From positions 4,462,483-4,526,482 of the forward strand of contig JAJEKV010000071.1 in assembly GCA_021234155.1 (NCBI GenBank): 64,000 nucleotides of DNA, given 5' to 3'. This DNA is from Isoetes taiwanensis (Eukaryota > Streptophyta > Lycopodiopsida > Isoetales > Isoetaceae). A program made the position numbers and the translations under genes. Positions 34,010 through 44,535 of the stretch are shown in pieces (position 1 is the stretch's first letter; each line of letters opens with the position of its first letter). Under the pieces are notes generated by a model that searched no databases, was not told the DNA's origin, and worked only from the letters and a program-made list of their open reading frames with translations.

Positions 34010-34522
34010 CTATGAGTCTAACCGATCTTTAACAGGCTGAAGAATATGAGCCAACAAAGCTTCTTCGTCCATACCTTTGAGGCTATCGTCTGTTTCATAC
34101 TCATACCAATTATAATCGTTCCTGTACATGCGGGAGCATATAATGAAGAGTATCGCCTGCTCTGGCGTGTTCTGGGCTTTAAGTCTTTTCTCCAATTCTT
34201 CCCGGTAAATAGGAGCTAATTCTGCCATTGTCCCTTTCCAATCCTTTTCAAAGAATATCTTATCATAGAATCTGTTCTTGAGGTTGCAATCTGCTTTGGT
34301 CCGAACCATCGCAAAATGTTTCTTCCATTTGGTGGCTTCTACAGCGACTTGGGTATCTACCTCTTGGATTCCAAACCCACAGGTCTTAAGAATTAAAGCC
34401 AACAAAAGTTGTTCGTCCATCTCTTTCAGGCTATCGTCCTCTTCGTGCTTGTACCAATTCTTGTCTCCATCATACATGTAAGAGCATATAATGAGGAGCA
34501 ACGGTTCAGCTTGCACGTTCAT
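34010..34522 (-). CDS. Two-repeat protein of unknown family
   Basis: A 170-codon intact frame. Residues about 8-44 and 122-158 are copies of one module: (L)(L/F)IICS.MY..D.NWY..E.DDSLK.MDE..LLA.IL. Before the second module comes a charged helix, MAELAPIYREELEKRLKAQ(N)TPEQ. The matching lead-in for the first module exists upstream, at about 34577-34525, as MSEIALKFREKVKAD then TPNERA, but it is separated by a one-base shift, so the ancestral protein was probably two full repeats starting at 34577 and this frame may be 5'-truncated. Predicted largely helical and acidic with no signal or membrane segment. I know no named domain for it. Confidence 0.5.
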   Translation of the reverse strand: MNVQAEPLLLIICSYMYDGDKNWYKHEEDDSLKEMDEQLLLALILKTCGFGIQEVDTQVAVEATKWKKHFAMVRTKADCNLKNRFYDKIFFEKDWKGTMAELAPIYREELEKRLKAQNTPEQAILFIICSRMYRNDYNWYEYETDDSLKGMDEEALLAHILQPVKDRLDS

Positions 34523-34577
34523 TTGGTGTAAACGTCTGCCTTCACTTTTTCCCGGAATTTAAGAGCTATTTCTGACA

Positions 34578-34945
34578 TTTTAACATGCTTTTTAAGCTCT
34601 GATCTGCTTTGGTTCGAATCAAGCCTTAAATTTGAATGGGACCCCTAGTTTTTTTTGAAGGGCAAGTTTGCACCTTGCCATTCAATTTGAAGGGCGAATT
34701 TTTGGTCCACCATTCTTTTGCATGTCTAGATTTAAGAGAGACATTCAAAGCTTAAACCATGAAAATAAGAAAGAAAAACATTAAAAGACATTCGAAACTT
34801 AAACTTTTTAACTCTTATAACTATGAAAATGATACAAAATAACCTTAGCAGCAGTAGTATTATAATATGTTTCACAACATAATGGCAGCAACCAGCAAGT
34901 CTTGATAACTATAAAAGGATCCAAAATAACTCATATTGATATGTT
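34578..34945. other. Intergenic, nothing recognised
   Basis: AT-rich. CAAATTTAAGGCTTGATTCG at 34612-34632 on the minus strand precedes the two-repeat gene without an evident TATA box. Confidence 0.4.
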
Positions 34946-35467
34946 TCACAATGGCACCATGCGACGTTGCTTGTCTTGCATCCAAGTAGCAAAAATCAGA
35001 TCATAATTTGCATCTCCCACATCAGGCGCAGATAGTGATAAAAACATTAAGGTCTCAAGAGTGGCCAGCTTCAAACTTTCTCGTAAATCATCTTTTATCA
35101 TGTTTTTGTCTTCGAAAACCACGTTTTGTCTTCCATTTGATATTCCATGATATTCCATGCAATAAGAACATTTGATTCTCTGATTTGGGGGAATTCCCAC
35201 AGGCCTTTTCCATGGATAGAGATCTGCCCAACTTGGCTTCCATGTTCTCACATACTCCTTTTTTCCAGATTCACCATCCTCCACCTCTTCAACCACAAAA
35301 TCTAAATCTTCCAACTCATCATAAGGATCTGCTTCAGGATTTAAGTTAATGTCTAGTGATGCATTATTCCCATGAGAGGAATCTGGATTGGCATGAGAAG
35401 ACTTTGAAAAGCCAAAGGCTTTTCTAAGAAGCTTTTGCTGCCTTCGATCTTTTTTTGGCCTCCCCAT
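34946..35467 (-). CDS. Small protein with hAT-like N-terminal zinc-finger segment
   Basis: A 173-codon intact frame, ATG at 35467. It begins MGRPKKDRRQQKLLRKAF (basic, likely nuclear), has an acidic stretch (DELEDLDFVVEEVEDGE), then YVRTWKPSWADLYPWKRP and IKCSYCMEYHG. The W..LYPW followed by C..C and later residues resembles the zinc-finger preamble found before the core of hAT-type and TTF-type transposase-like proteins (..W...(Y/F)PWL......C..C). The rest is an Leu/Asp-rich helix and the protein stops before any catalytic core. It could be a truncated transposase relic or a short derived gene. A basic, pseudo-spliced extension was not found. Confidence 0.5.
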   Translation of the reverse strand: MGRPKKDRRQQKLLRKAFGFSKSSHANPDSSHGNNASLDINLNPEADPYDELEDLDFVVEEVEDGESGKKEYVRTWKPSWADLYPWKRPVGIPPNQRIKCSYCMEYHGISNGRQNVVFEDKNMIKDDLRESLKLATLETLMFLSLSAPDVGDANYDLIFATWMQDKQRRMVPL

Positions 35468-36082
35468 TTAGGAAGAAAATCTGCAGAAAGAGATGGATAA
35501 GAAAAGAAGGAAAAAAAAAAAAAGACAACTTCTCTCTTGAATCAAAACATTGAAATACAGAAAATATCTACCCTATAGATACCTATGATCACTAGATCTT
35601 GGAAAGGAAGACATCACAGCAGTGTGTTGCCAGCGGGGAAACTGCACTACATGCGCCCTTCAAGCCCTTCATGTGCCCATTATGCACCACACACACAAAA
35701 AGAGGGCTTTTGTTGTGAGCCATTGGTTGTTGACTATTGAAAAAAAAGGCTAAAATCAATGGCCCTTCATGTGCCCATTATGCACCACACGCACAAAAAG
35801 GGGGCTTTTGTTGTGAGCCATTGTCACAGCAGAAAAGGAACAAATTGTAGCCGAATTGGTCAATTGATCACATCAAATGCAATGCATGCAAGCAAAGAAA
35901 TTGGGCGGCTAAGGAAAAGGAGGAGCGATGGGCCTTTTGGTGGGCGGGAAAGAAAAGGAGGAGAGATGAAAATCTGAAAAAGGGGAGCTTTTTACCTTTT
36001 TTTTACGTACGGTTCCTTCCTTGACCTTCACTTTTTTTTTTTTTTTGCATTTATAACTTGCATGCCACCACCACCAACCAAG
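35468..36082. other. Intergenic with a 94-bp-spaced duplication
   Basis: CCCTTCATGTGCCCATTATG and the following bases to GTGAGCCATTG occur twice, at about 35667-35724 and 35762-35823, with a small insertion between. The 72-codon plus frame over it has no domain. Poly(A) and poly(T) runs lie at 35511 and 36034. Confidence 0.7.
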
Positions 36083-36190
36083 CTGACCTGTATCAAGACG
36101 TTGGCAGGTTTCAAATCTCGATAAATCACATTGTGACCATGCAAAAATCTCATGCCCTCTGCAATTTGAATCATAATATCAATTGACTCA
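36083..36190 (-). pseudogene. 108-bp copy of the kinase catalytic-loop segment
   Basis: Nearly identical to 50024-50131, the part of the kinase gene encoding SIDIMIQIAEGMRFLHGH, the catalytic loop YRDLKPANVL and flanking residues. Only a few substitutions separate them. No kinase sequence flanks it on either side. It lies 390 bp outside the left inverted repeat of the transposon. Confidence 0.9.
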
Positions 36191-36644
36191 AATAACTTAA
36201 TCATGGAATAAATTACTACTCCTATATTTTGGTGTAGCCAAAATAGGTTTGGCTAAAATACCTTCAAATTGGAGATATAACTTTCTAAGGCTTGGCTAAA
36301 CTAGATGATTTTTCTCCATCATGGTTGCTTGCCTTTGGCTAAACTTTCACAAAATGGAGAGGCAAATATTAGCCATTGCACTATGCTATTTTTTTAAAAT
36401 CCAAGCCTTTGGATAAAGGCATAATGGGAATCAACATAATATAGCATTTTTTACTAAATATGACGTATTCAACAAAACTTGGACTTATTCAGATATAATA
36501 GACTGGGGTATCATTTTAAGATTATATGTCATGTTTAATTTTTTATTTCAAGATACTTATAATTTTTACAAGTTCTAATTGGGTGCTTTTTTGCTTAACC
36601 TACCCAACTTTTTGAAGTTATAGCACCTTACCAGCACCTAAATT

Positions 36645-36770
36645 AACGAGCACGGACGGGCTCGGACGGGCTCATGAAGGGCTCGTGACGGGCTCATGAT
36701 GGGCTCTGACGGGCTCTGACGGGCTTCAATTCCGACGGTCATCATCATAGAATTTTCGCGCGCAGCATCA
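36645..36770. repeat. Subterminal GACGGGCTC array
   Basis: Six or seven close copies of GACGGGCTC(A/T) or AAGGGCTCGT, followed by two copies of (T)TCCGACGGTCATCATCAT and CATAGAATT. Clustered short repeats just inside the inverted repeats are typical binding sites for a transposase. Confidence 0.75.
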
Positions 36771-36890
36771 TAGAATTCCGACGGTCATCATCATTCGAGC
36801 TCTTGAACAAACTTATCTCCCAAGCTTTGTGTATTTGTACTCTGTTTTTCTTCCTTTGCAATTCCGGCAGCTCTTTTGCAACTATACCAT

Positions 36891-38519
36891 GAGTTCTCCC
36901 AGTGCCGAGGTATCGCTTTTTTGCTATCTTTTTTTAGAAAATGTTTGTGCTTTGACAAATTTATAGCATAAAGTACTCAAATGTAAGTGGTTTTCTTGTT
37001 TTATTATATTTCAGCTGAAGCCAGCAAGAACACAGTATGAATTTGCTGAGTTTCGGAAAGTGGAGTCGTCTGGAAGAAAGCCAAGCCAAATCAAGGCAAA
37101 AGAAGTATCAAATGCTGAATTTTTATCAGTTTTTGAAGTTCCTTTGAGGTCCGGGAAGATCAACATCAAGGAAATCAAGCCTGAATTCGAGCAGAAGTTC
37201 AATGAACTCCTTCGAAAAGTATACCAGAATGGCCCTACCAACAATGAAGTGAGGACTCGTTTTGCAAGAGCATTTGTATGGCAGAACACCCCTAAGGCTT
37301 TGGCTGACCCCGAAAATTACAAGGTAAATTGGGCATCTTTAGCGGTGAGACTCCTGCATTTTACAGTAGTTCATAAGAGTAAAGATCATGAAGTAAATTG
37401 TTTTGAAGCTAACCTCAATGTGATTATCAATCACATTAGAAGCTTGTCAGAAATGCAAAAGAAAGCTGAAGAAGAAATTAAAGGAAAAAAGGCAGCTTTG
37501 TTGAAGAAGGTAGGTGCAGTGCAAAGTGCTGAAGCTACTTGCACTTTATTGTACAAGCAAATTTCAGAGAAGAGAGAATCTATCAAACTTCTGAGTCAGA
37601 TTTGCCTAACAACCAAGCTTTGGTTGCATACTTGAAGAAAGATGAAGCAAGTTTAATGGATTTACTTTCTGAAACTATTGGGAGTGCTAATGTTGCTGAT
37701 GCAGAAAAGTTGAAGGAAGAAATCAAATCCTTGGAAGTGAATATTGAAGCATATGGCCATAGGATGGAGTTTTGGAATGCAAAGTCCAAACACATATCCG
37801 CTATCTGATTTCAATAAAAAGGTAAGAAGGAACTCAAAGTTCACATGGGTGTTTATGATCTGCCTCGAGATCAATTTGCTGAAAGATGTGAAGGTTGTGG
37901 TTTGAGTTTTAGCTCTGATTACAGTTTTCTTATCAAGTTATCATGTGATCATAAATTTCATGTTTCTTCGCTTTGGTTTGTCTTGGATACTATGCATTGT
38001 ACGATTGGCGGGTTGTGGGGTAGAAGTGCCGACAAGCTTGAGCAAGAACTTGGTTACTTTAAAGCAGATGAAGATGAAGTAACCGAGGAGTATGAAGAGT
38101 CTTCTGATGAAGATGTGAAGGTGACAAAGGTCACAAAGGTGAAAGGAAAAGGTAAAGACATGGGTGAGGATTCCAACTCTGTTGCAACTGAGTATGACAA
38201 ACCTATTTCCAAAGATTTTGTTGCTAAGAGGAAAGGCAAGAAGAAGATTCTTAGGAGTAGCAACAAGAAAGCAAGATCGGGAAGTCGGGTCAAGTCCTAA
38301 GACTGTAACTAGTCCCTGAGCGTGAGATCCCAACAACTCTGTTACACCGGGTTCTCCACTTGCTTCTCCTCACGTTACACATGCTTCTCTCTGTTACACC
38401 GCTTCTCGATTCTGACTCCAACACATGAAGAGCCTACTCCTTTAAAGTCACCATTCCATGAGATATCAATCGATGAGGAAGACCTCACTCTTAGAGAAGT
38501 TTATAAGGAAGCTGGATAA
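36891..38519 (+). pseudogene. Transposon partner protein: coiled coil plus RING-like finger
   Basis: Exon 1 (ATG 36891) encodes MSSPSAE and ends at a GTATCG donor; the next exon begins after TTTCAG at 37014. It reads YEFAEFRKVESSGRKPSQIK, KPEFEQKFNELLRKVYQN, VRTRFARAFVWQN, WASLAVRLLHFTVVHK, then a long Lys/Glu helix typical of a coiled coil. The frame shifts near 37590 and continues through LKEEIKSLEVNIEAY to 37808. From about 37830 another frame holds a zinc-finger-like CEGCGLSF, 18 residues, then CDHKFHVSS, a treble-clef/RING-like pattern in which the last expected Cys is Ser. An acidic tail and a Lys/Arg-rich end follow, and a last block, THEEPTPLKSPFHEIS, ends at 38519. Disrupted here by two or three shifts. 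Role unknown; presumably DNA or partner binding. Confidence 0.6.
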
Positions 38520-39564
38520 GTTGATTGCTAGCTTTGCGGTTCAAGTTGAAGTTTGGTTTTGAAACAATCTTAAGTTTTCAATGTTAACTGCTCTGTCAGG
38601 TAAATTTTGAGTATGATCTGCAATTTTGTGAATATATGCAGGTCTCTAAGTTATTGAATATGTAAACTACATGTTGAAGATGTGACAGGTCTGCAATTTT
38701 TTGAATGTGACCATGTCCGTAACCACTTGAATATATGAACTTTGTGCTTCTTTAAAATTTTTGTATATTTTTTTTTCTTCATTGGTTCAGTTCTCTTGTT
38801 TATGCAAAGTGTTTTGTACTGTGAACCAATTCTTATAATTCAAGCGATATTACGCAATACCACGGAAGAATTAAAACAATTCAAATGATATTCAAACAAT
38901 TCAATTGATATTACGCAATACCACAGAAGTATTCTGCAATACAATTCAAACATGCATACAGCTCAAATTCTATTTGCCCTTTCCCATGGTTTATGGCTTG
39001 CACACAATCTCAAAGATCATCAGAGACCATTCCAAGTGATTATACTACTAAAGAAACTTTGAACACTCTGTTGCAAATCTTAGCTCATTTGCCGGGTCAT
39101 TGACCAATTTTGACCTGGTCAATGCGATCTTTTGAAATAGCTAAGTGCATCGACTTGAGAGAAAGTTTTATATCTACTTAAGTACATCTCTCAAGCATAT
39201 AAACCAGCTAGATTCAACACGAAATACATTAAGACCTGCTAGCATTTGGCATTTGAAGTACCGTCTTTTTTTGGAATTGGGAAATCGGTGCAAAGCGTAT
39301 GTGAGCTTCATTCTTGCAAGATCAAGGTATAGATTGGTTGCCATGTGCAACCTGGAGGTCCCTACACCAACTCAATTGAGGGATTACCAGGATCTGCAAC
39401 CAAATCTTACATTTCAAAATAAACCTGCAACTAGTTCTTACTATTCAAACTAGATTCTGCAATAGCAAAAAAAGAATGAAACTTTTCTTTATTACTTGAA
39501 TATGAATGTTACAATTGAATACAATTTGGTTAGCACTAGCAATGCTTGTATGCTAGTAAAGAAT
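38520..39564. other. Spacer between the convergent transposon genes
   Basis: AT-rich, no coding sequence recognised; contains short repeats of CAATTGATATTACGCAATACCAC (partial copies at about 38850 and 38905) and a 102-codon plus frame (39145) with no domain. Confidence 0.5.
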
Positions 39565-41862
39565 TCATTTGGTTCCATTTCTCATTGAAGAACTCGGTGC
39601 AGGCTCATCCTCATCTACTAAGCTATCTGCATAAAGACTACTCTTGTGCTCCAAAACTCGATCTAAAAGATGATCATGAACATCCTTTGGAAGTTTGTAT
39701 ATGTTTTCACTTACAGGCATTATATCAAAGCAACACGACATGACCAAGTGGCTGTATGCATTGCACTCTGGTGCATCTTCAAGCAATTCAAATTCACTAC
39801 CTCCTAAAAACTTATAATACTTACCTGAGAGGACCACTTCTCTTCTAGCAAATTTAGCACCCCATGCATCTTTAAAGGCCCTCTCTACAATGTGTTTAGG
39901 CTTAGTGCATTTGATGATGTAGAAGTCTACATTCCTTGTTGTTGGCCTCGGATGGCTTTGCAAAATTATCCCCAACATCAACTACATCGTAAAACCCATT
40001 CATGATCCCCTTCATAGATGGGACCACTGTAATGTTTCAGCTCGTCTTCAAAGACTGGAATTAGTTCAGAATAAACCCAAGATCCTATTACGCTTTTGTT
40101 TATGCACTTCCCAAACTTTCACCTTAATGGTAATTACGAATAAACTGAAATCCATATGAGCAACCCGAGTAGGGTCATTGGAATGCACTGTGTCCGATAC
40201 AATGCAACTTTCGGAACTGTTAATGTCTTACAATCATGTATCACTTCTATCAACCTCATTGATAGCTATCTCCCAAAAATATCCGCAAAAGGAATCATGT
40301 AAAATAACATGCAATGCAAACAACATGTAAAACCTGAACTACTGTGTACGCAAGGATGATCTCCTTTATTGTCACAATCTGACTTAAAATGTGCTCTGCA
40401 AAACACAACTGCATCATGTGCATTCCTTAGTGGTACTGAATTCCTCTTCAACATCTCATGTGTGAGGGCTCTTTTTATTACAAAGACCCGGCACCATCAT
40501 GCTCACCGCAAGGATTGATTCTGAGAATTTTTAAAGAAATGCCAATAAAAAAGAACCAATAGACTAAAATAAAAGTAATTACCTTTGCCATGATATGATG
40601 CAAAGAAATTCCAGTGTATTGGTTTTCCAGTGCTTTGAAAGAACCTGCCTAGGAAGTAGAACATCCTTGCTCCTTTAAATTGATGGGAACATCCATCAGA
40701 CCACATGACATGATTCTTGTAATGGACACCCTTGTCAGCAAGGAAAACTACATGTTTTTGCAAACAATGTTGTTGCTAAGAGTACATCATGTTCTCTATC
40801 ATCACTTATGTAAAAAAATGTGTTTCCTTAATGATCTTTCTATTCTGTTCTGTAGAAGGTGGAGCATGCCTATATGTGATATGCACCAAAATGGTGCATT
40901 GGTCATTCCTCCAATGCAAGCTTTGTATTTCTTGTTGGATTTTGAAGGTGTAGTTCTCTGCAAAGTCAATCACTGAAACTATAGTGTCCTTTGGAAAAGC
41001 TGCCAAACACTCCCTAAACTGTTTTGCTTGCCATCTGGCTTCATAATTATGAGGGATGAATGGAATGAGGAAGGTATCAGCAAATTGGAACAACTCTGCT
41101 ACTGGTGTCGTCTTGTAAACAAGCTTGTTGACAGGTTTGGGAGCTTCCTACAAAAGAAGCAAAAACATATATCAGTTCCTTGTGTATTATCTTGGTGACA
41201 CCCTTCATAACAAGAAAGACAACAAAGATTAGCAAAAGAAAAGTTCAAAGTAAATTCAAGGAATCCAATTCCTGTTGCACACCTTCTTCACTTTGGACAT
41301 CTTGAGTTCCCTGTTGGCGCCACCCTTCAGACTCTTGGAAATCACCTTCATGGTAAGAAGGTTGCAAATCTTCATGAAATGCAGACTCTTCATTGTCTCC
41401 ATAAGGTTCGGGATTGTGACAGTAAACATTTTCTAGAATTAAAGCAAACATCAACAAATAAGGAAAGAAATCAACAACAAATATGTAAGTTCAAAATTAC
41501 CTGAATCTATAGGAATTGATGTAGCCATATGTAACTGATCTTGTCCAGCTTCTTTCAGTTCAAAGCAAACTCATAGATTAATATGCATTTCAAGCATACA
41601 TGAAAATGAAATGCATCATGATCCTCAATTACCATGGTAAATATCTAGCACAAATTCGCTTTGCATTTTCCTGAAACTTGTTGGCTCTGTTCTTGAATCA
41701 CTTGCGGATTGTCGACAAATTGCATCAACAATTCGGGAACAACCGCCAAAAAAATTTTCAGTCGACTCCGGAAAACTTGAGGCTAGATAGGAGTTTTGCA
41801 ACATCAAAATTAACTTGATTCTTGCAACACGGATGCCGAAAAGCTTCTCTCCATTCCGCCAT
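39565..41862 (-). pseudogene. DDE-type transposase of the two-gene transposon
   Basis: ATG at 41862 starts MAEWREAFRHPCCKNQVNFD; ATAAATA, a TATA-like box, lies at about 41906-41912. Frames and intron-like gaps follow: VVPELLMQFVDNPQVIQEQ (with a shift), ENVYCHNPEPYGDNEESAFH (41438-41245), then the core exon 41147-40790 with ELFQFADTFLIPFIPHN and the first acidic block, VIDFAENYTFKIQQEIQSLH W. After a one-base shift come MWSDGCSHQFKGARMFYFLG and HWNFFASYHGKG (40763-40590), then past an intron EHDGAG, VIKRAL and AHDAVVFC (about 40495-40350). The last exon, 39981-39565, carries the PKHIVERAF...KYYKFLG domain. DFAENY...Q.E.QS.HW plus SDG...QFK...HGKGEHDGAG is a recurring eukaryotic transposase-like signature. 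Shifts and stops suggest this copy is inactive. Confidence 0.75.
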
Positions 41863-42190
41863 ATAGATTTAATTTGAGAAATCTAGCAGCAAAGAAATTC
41901 ATGGTATTTATACTACGAAGAACTTCAAAACCGCCAAATTTACTTTCAAATTGCTTGCGAACATGGCGTCATCACCTCGCACCGCTAGAAGACGGATCAA
42001 CAACCCGCACGGATTCTTTGAAGTGGCAATTTCACAGGCCGGATCGACCAAACGTAATTTGGCCCGTGAGGAAATGGGGGTGAAGTGCTATGACGGCGTT
42101 TAAAAAAATTTCACTTGACGGGTCGTCCAAAGACCACCAAAGCACAAGCCCACATAAAAGTTGAGTACCTTAAAAAAAACACACCCAATT

Positions 42191-43250
42191 ATATAACTTT
42201 ATCTTTAAATTTAAAGTATAATAGTTATAGAAACATATACAATTGCTTTCTAAACTAATTTTCACGTGAATCTATTTAGAATTAAATATTTCGAGAATAT
42301 AAAATTTTAATTTTCAACGAGTTCTTAACAAATTTAAAATTTGACAATCAGGATAATTTATAAATAAAATATATAATAATTTGATATGTGAGTGACCTAA
42401 AAGTATATGAGAATTTCATAATTTACAAACTCTTAGTACTTTGAAGATACTTTAAAAAAAGTGTTAGATTAATATTAATTAAAATATAAAGTTTATATTT
42501 TAATAACAAATATTGAAAAATAATTAAAACTAAACTATTCAAATTATTTTTTAATTAAAACATAAACGTAATCATTTGATATATTTCATCTAAACTTTCT
42601 TTAAACATTTAAAAAATAATAATATTTCAATCATATAGAGTTCATCTTAGATGAAATATTAATTTTAAATAGATTAAATTAAAAATTAGTGTAGAAAACA
42701 ATTTTAAACATTGGTAACTTTCATACTTTTTATCTGAAGTTAAACTAAAACTTTTATAAAAAAAATTAAAAGAGTTAAAAATACATATAATCCTATCATT
42801 GCATCCTTGAAGGATATCTATTAGATTTGAATAAGTCCAAATTTTATTAAATATGTCATAAATTATAATCATTTTGTTATAACTTCCTTTATCTAAAGAA
42901 GCAACAAAGACATAAATTATATTTTAAATATGAATACAGATGGTAAGGTCAACTGAAGTTGTACCACTATATTCAATGGCAAAATAGAATTCTTCACAAG
43001 TTTGGCACAATCGCACCTTAAAATACACTCAATTCAATGGTTTCGATGATATGATATAATCCCATGACACTCAACATGGAATACAAATTTCAAGATAACA
43101 TTAATTTTCTATGAATGTAGCCTACAAATGCTACCCATTTTTCAAATTTCATGTGATTTCATAAAAATTTGATGTATCAATGAGCAAATCATAATTTCAA
43201 TCCCTGAGAGACCCAGTCAGGTCCCTAAGGAATTTTTGAAAAACAGACAT
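42191..43250. other. AT-rich intergenic stretch
   Basis: Very AT-rich (long A/T runs throughout 42191-42900), no genes or interpretable repeats; an S/MAR-like or old decayed region is possible but not shown. Confidence 0.5.
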
Positions 43251-43279
43251 CCAGGAACCATTTCATCTCCATAATATTT

Positions 43280-44010
43280 GAAATAGAATAAGAATGAGAA
43301 TGAGAATGAGAATGATTTTTTGTCGTCCACTGAGGCCAAACGGCCTATGGGACCCATAAGGAGCGCAGCAAACTTATTACTGTCCGGGTTAAAAAACCCC
43401 GCCCCGAAGGGTTTTCGAGGGAAAAACCGTGGCAGTAATAAGAATGCTGTCAAACTGTACAAGTATACATCAATGTATATATACATGTCAAGTGTATGCT
43501 CGAGGACATAGCCGATCTCGCATGTCCATAACCTCCTGAAGATATGATCCCAGCACACGTACGGATGCTGTGCTCAATGTCACATGTAACGGCTGGCCAG
43601 GCCTGACCAACTCAGCATATCGTGTCCGAATTTGATCATATGCTGGGCAACTTTGAAGGGTATGAGATTCATCCTCAATGACTCCCAATTGGCAGCATTG
43701 ACAGAGCCTGTCCTGGCTGTGTGAATGGAGGCAATGAGTCTGCGCCTTTTTATGGGCAAGTGGGTACGCAGGTAGCATTGCGGGCCTCGTTCCAATGTGG
43801 GATTTATGTGGCACTGGTAGTGTGCTGTCTTGACCTGTTCAAGGGCATTGGCATCCCAACGCTTGCTGAGGAAGCAAGCGTCAAGATATTGCCTCAAGCT
43901 ATGGCGATCTGCCTCTGTTTGCACATGTATGCACCTGTGCTCCTGCACATTCCATCTAGCCAACCATTGAGCTCTCTTTTCCCTCCAGCAGGCTTTGAGG
44001 CGCTACAGAA
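43280..44010 (-). mobile_element. LINE 3' end with hexamer tail
   Basis: On the minus strand: ARWNVQEHRCIHVQTEADRH, CYLRTHLPIKRRRL, then after a shift DRLCQCCQLGVIEDESHTLQ SCPAYDQIR.RY, and GSYLQEVMDMRD, ending at 43488. The LCQ.C..G..EDE.H.L..CP.Y...R pattern is the Cys/His block at the C-terminus of many non-LTR retrotransposon polyproteins. A GC-rich 3' UTR follows and finishes in (ATTCTC)4-5 at about 43290-43315 on the minus strand, the kind of short tandem tail LINEs leave. The upstream RT and endonuclease are missing: a 5'-truncated insertion. Confidence 0.75.
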
Positions 44011-44535
44011 TGTGAAGGTACTATTATTTTTCAATGGAAATAGATACTAAGTACTACATGTCTTGCTAAATGGATTTTATTTTTTCAAAAAGTGGAGTAG
44101 TACTATGAATTTTCAAAATTTCGACCCTCGGGGGACCTAACTGGGTCCATAAAGAACTTCTGAACTTCAAACTTTAAGGAATTATTTCTCGAAAATTCTA
44201 CCATAGATTTTTCTAATTCTTCTTGTGATAGATTTCTTATATCATGATTTACAAGGTGGAAGAATTAGAATTCCTAGGAAAAATCATCTTTGCAAAATAA
44301 TGTGAGAAATGTTAAAGACTTTGAGAATAAACTTGATCCCTTTGCATTCGGCTCCATATTATGTTTGGTAATAGAAGCTTTTTATATTTTTCATAAATTT
44401 TTTCTTATATGTACACTCACGGAGGACAACATATTATGAGTATGTAGACAAATTCTTTATCTCGGAGCTATAATAGAATTTCAAAAAAAGTGTACGAATG
44501 AACCCATTTGGGTTCATCAAGGGACAACTCTAGTG

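Larger units (their letters stand above)
36577..42190. mobile_element. Two-gene DNA transposon with terminal inverted repeats
   Basis: Ends: 36577 onward reads AATTGGGTG, a T run, TAACCTACCCAACTTTT; the reverse complement of 42190 inward reads AATTGGGTG, a T run, TAAGGTACTCAACTTTT. With one gap, about 28 of 36 bases match. AATT at both tips is its own reverse complement, so it is either the tip of the inverted repeat or a 4-bp target duplication. Inside the left end lies an array of GACGGGCTC words (36650-36725), with TGACGGGTCGTCC near the right end. The 5.6-kb interior has two convergent genes: a zinc-finger/coiled-coil protein (plus, 36891-38519) and a DDE-type transposase (minus, 41862-39565). 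Superfamily not known to me. Confidence 0.75.

Noticed and set aside
36577..42190. Classification as hAT, CACTA, MULE or PIF/Harbinger
   Set aside because: Ends, target duplication size and transposase blocks do not match those superfamilies as I know them; no firm alternative can be given without a search.
43320..43511. Plus-strand 63-codon frame
   Set aside because: Lies in the 3' UTR of the minus-strand LINE remnant.
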